A DNA stretch of 64,000 nt from Cynocephalus volans (Eukaryota > Chordata > Mammalia > Dermoptera > Cynocephalidae), in the NCBI RefSeq assembly GCF_027409185.1, contig NC_084462.1, forward strand, positions 185,198,071 through 185,262,070, in the 5' to 3' direction. Shown here piece by piece: positions 61,792-64,000 of this stretch. Under the pieces are notes generated by a model. It ran no database searches. It saw nothing but the letters and a program-made list of their open reading frames with translations, and was not told the origin of the DNA. Positions within the stretch are counted from its first letter, which is position 1; each line of letters starts with the position of its first letter. The position numbers were made by a program, and so were the translations under genes.

Positions 61792-62448
61792 TTCTTATAA
61801 GTGCTGAGGAACTGAGGTGAGACTATCTGTGTTTTTTGTTTTCTTTTAATTAACTGCGAGGTTTTTTTTTCCCTAAAATTATTTGACATGTAATTGTGAG
61901 ATGGATGAGAAGTTACTGAGTTTCAAACATGGAAAGATGTGACCCTAGCTGTCTGAGGCCCGATCTACCTTCCTTCAACCCCTGTCTTCTCCTGCGCTCT
62001 CTTGGACTCAGCTCAACTCTCTCTCATAAACTCAGGCTCTGGGTCTTGCTTCCACAGTTCTGGTCCAAGCACCCCCTGCTTTCTTTCCCTGCACCCTCTC
62101 CCGTGATGTGGTTCTCGTCACCCTGAGAGCTCGTTCCATCGTTCCACTGTTGCTGCTCCACGAGTTCCAGTCCTGCCTTGTGCTCTCCGTCCTGCCATAT
62201 AAGACACAGCCCTTCAGAATCCACAGAGACCTGCCAAAGACGATGCCCTGTGCATTACTCTGGAGAATGGAAAAGGATTCTCAATGTTTTGGAAAGAGAT
62301 CAAGACTCTTGTAAATTCCGGCTTCCTTTAGTCATTCCTGTTCATCTAGAGTGTAATAATGTTCAACCTAAATTCAGTTTTCATTCACATTTTACGGATG
62401 TTAATCTTTCATTTAATTTCCCAATCTCATCAGATATTCCAGCTGTAA

Positions 62449-62506
<58 letters not shown>

Positions 62507-63147
62507 AATTGCAATGGTTAACATGCAAGCAGTAATAACATCCTTAATATAAAAATTTTAAAAACTTATTTCCCTTTGAGGTCTGTGTGTTGGGGCCCAT
62601 GACAGCTGCTCCGGTACTGTGGGCATCAGCCTCTGTACCATTGCCCACCACAGAGAAAGAGGCCAGGAGCTGGGGTGGATGCTGTGCTGTGTCTGACCCT
62701 ATGAGCCCCCTCTCACTCCCAAGAGCAGGTACATGTAATGGAGGGACAGCCCTTCAAGGGCCCTAAATGACTTTCAAGACAGGAGCTCCTGTTGGACAAT
62801 TTGGGACCAATTCTTCAGTTCCTGTTAACTCACACATTTTCTTGGAGTTTTCCAAAATGTTAGAAGTCCTGGTAAAAGGCAAAGAGAAACAAATGCTCTG
62901 AAATAACAAATCAATATCAGAACCAGACTAAGATATGACACAGATTTTCTAATAATCAGGGAGTAGACTTAAAGCAACCATGTTTAGTTTGCAATTACGT
63001 TTCAGTTTTTTTCCAACCCTTCAGCTCACTCTAAAGAGTTCTTGTTGCCCACGTCTATTTGTCCAGGATAATCTATCAGGACGCTCTGCCTAGTGGAGCA
63101 AACAGCCCAGCATCTCATCTGGAGTAAGGGACAAGGACAGAGATCTG
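61792..63147. other. Upstream flank of V3, no gene seen
   Basis: Counterpart of 28560-29910, with a (CA)n tract at 62450-62503. Confidence 0.6.
62450..62503. repeat. (CA)n microsatellite
   Basis: CA run of about 54 bp. Confidence 0.97.
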
Positions 63148-63161
63148 CATCTTGCTTGTTT
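63148..63161. other. Empty LINE-1 site at delta/epsilon boundary
   Basis: CATCTTGCTTGTTT, uninterrupted, as at 41083. Confidence 0.85.
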
Positions 63162-63698
63162 CTATTCTAATGTGCTCAGGAGGGAAATTGTGGTGAGAAG
63201 ATGTGTCTGATTCATAGCGTCACTCAGGAATCCAGACTCCCACTGGTTTTAAACCCAGAGTCTACAGCTTGTGGACTGACATATAACAGTATACAGAGGA
63301 GATGGAAACACATTTCAGGTGGGATATTTTTTAACTGTTGCAAAGACACTCAAAATGAGATCTCCCTATTAACCGTTTTAAGTGCACAATACGGTATTGT
63401 TAAGTACGGGCACAGTGTTGTATAGCAGATTCTAGAACTTATTCATCTTGCGTAGCTAAAACTTTGTACCTGTTGAAATGAAGTAGCCAGGCTGTGAGTG
63501 TATGTGTTATAACTGTGTACATGGCATAATTAATCATGTGGCCCTGACATACATCAAAAGATCAACACGTGTGTTATCTGTGATCTCAGGATGAAGGGGA
63601 AAAATAAGGTTTTGATTGGACTGGAGTCTAATACACTAAACAGGTGTCATCTCTCTATCTCTGTCTGTCTTTCTCTAGCTTTATCTCTTTCCACACAT

Positions 63699-63746
<48 letters not shown>

Positions 63747-64000
63747 TCACACGCGTGCGCGCGCGCTCGCCATTGGTCTTTTTTGGAAATCTACGTGTAA
63801 TGATGCTTTTGATTGATGCTGAGCAATTTGTTGTAACACACAAAAAACCCATTCGTCTTCACAGTTCTGTTTTGAACTGTCACAGTGTATAGGAAAAATC
63901 CCTTGAGATACAAAGTGAGCAGGAGGACACTATGTGTCCTCGAGAGTTAATTGCACACTGTTTCTTTGTATCATAATTGTCCTGCTAGCCTCATACGCAT
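63162..64000. repeat. Start of unit epsilon
   Basis: Counterpart of 6959-7800 and 41097-41940, truncated by the window edge. Contains (CA)n followed by alternating CG. Confidence 0.85.
63700..63770. repeat. (CA)n plus GC-alternating tract
   Basis: The CA run (63700-63744) is followed by ACGCGTGCGCGCGCGCTCG (63751-63769), an alternating purine-pyrimidine stretch absent from the other two copies. Confidence 0.95.

Noticed and set aside
1..64000. CRISPR-like array or bacterial system
   Set aside because: The repeats are simple microsatellites and mammalian transposons; the sequence has introns, RSSs and no prokaryotic gene organisation.

Overview
This window is nuclear DNA of a placental mammal and lies inside an immunoglobulin heavy-chain variable (IGHV) gene cluster. 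The evidence is three two-exon V genes on the minus strand. Each has a 46-bp leader exon, an 85-bp intron, a 307-bp V exon, a 23-bp-spacer recombination signal sequence (RSS) immediately 3', and an octamer promoter element upstream. Two further V pseudogenes of a second family are present. The repeats are LINE-1, MaLR-type LTR elements, a class I endogenous retrovirus remnant and long (CA)n tracts. I saw no Alu, rodent B1/B2 or ruminant BovB sequences. This argues against a simian primate, mouse or cow, but the species cannot be fixed from sequence alone. The IGHV genes resemble the clan II IGHV4 group (mouse IGHV3-like), and the pseudogenes resemble the mouse-type IGHV2 group.

The dominant architecture is a tandem segmental duplication with a unit of about 22-23 kb. 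The layout is: remnant of unit alpha (1-945); LINE-1 copy 1 (946-6944, 3' end deleted); complete unit beta (6945-29925); LINE-1 copy 2 (29926-36324, full length); unit gamma (36325-41082, about 18 kb deleted internally); complete unit delta (41083-63147); start of unit epsilon (63148-64000). A complete unit contains, left to right: a (CA)n tract; a full MaLR provirus on the minus strand; unrecognised unique sequence; a LINE-1 ORF2 fragment; a class I ERV remnant (pol integrase and env TM); MaLR and old LINE-1 fragments; an IGHV2-like pseudogene; an internally inverted LINE-1; old LINE-1 sequence with a CA-rich tract; and finally an IGHV4-like gene.

The three IGHV4-like genes are V1 (27988-28425, stop codon at framework residue 7), V2 (39193-39630, open, RSS heptamer with one change) and V3 (61220-61657, open, consensus heptamer). 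All are transcribed toward low coordinates, so the D, J and C segments are expected off the left end (inference). The two LINE-1 copies share a target-site sequence and a nonsense codon. They are therefore products of segmental duplication and not independent insertions, while the gamma/delta and delta/epsilon boundaries keep the empty site. Two deletion junctions (943-946 and about 36556-36560) removed large parts of units, including V segments. I found no CRISPR, operon, tRNA, rRNA or host gene other than the IGHV segments.
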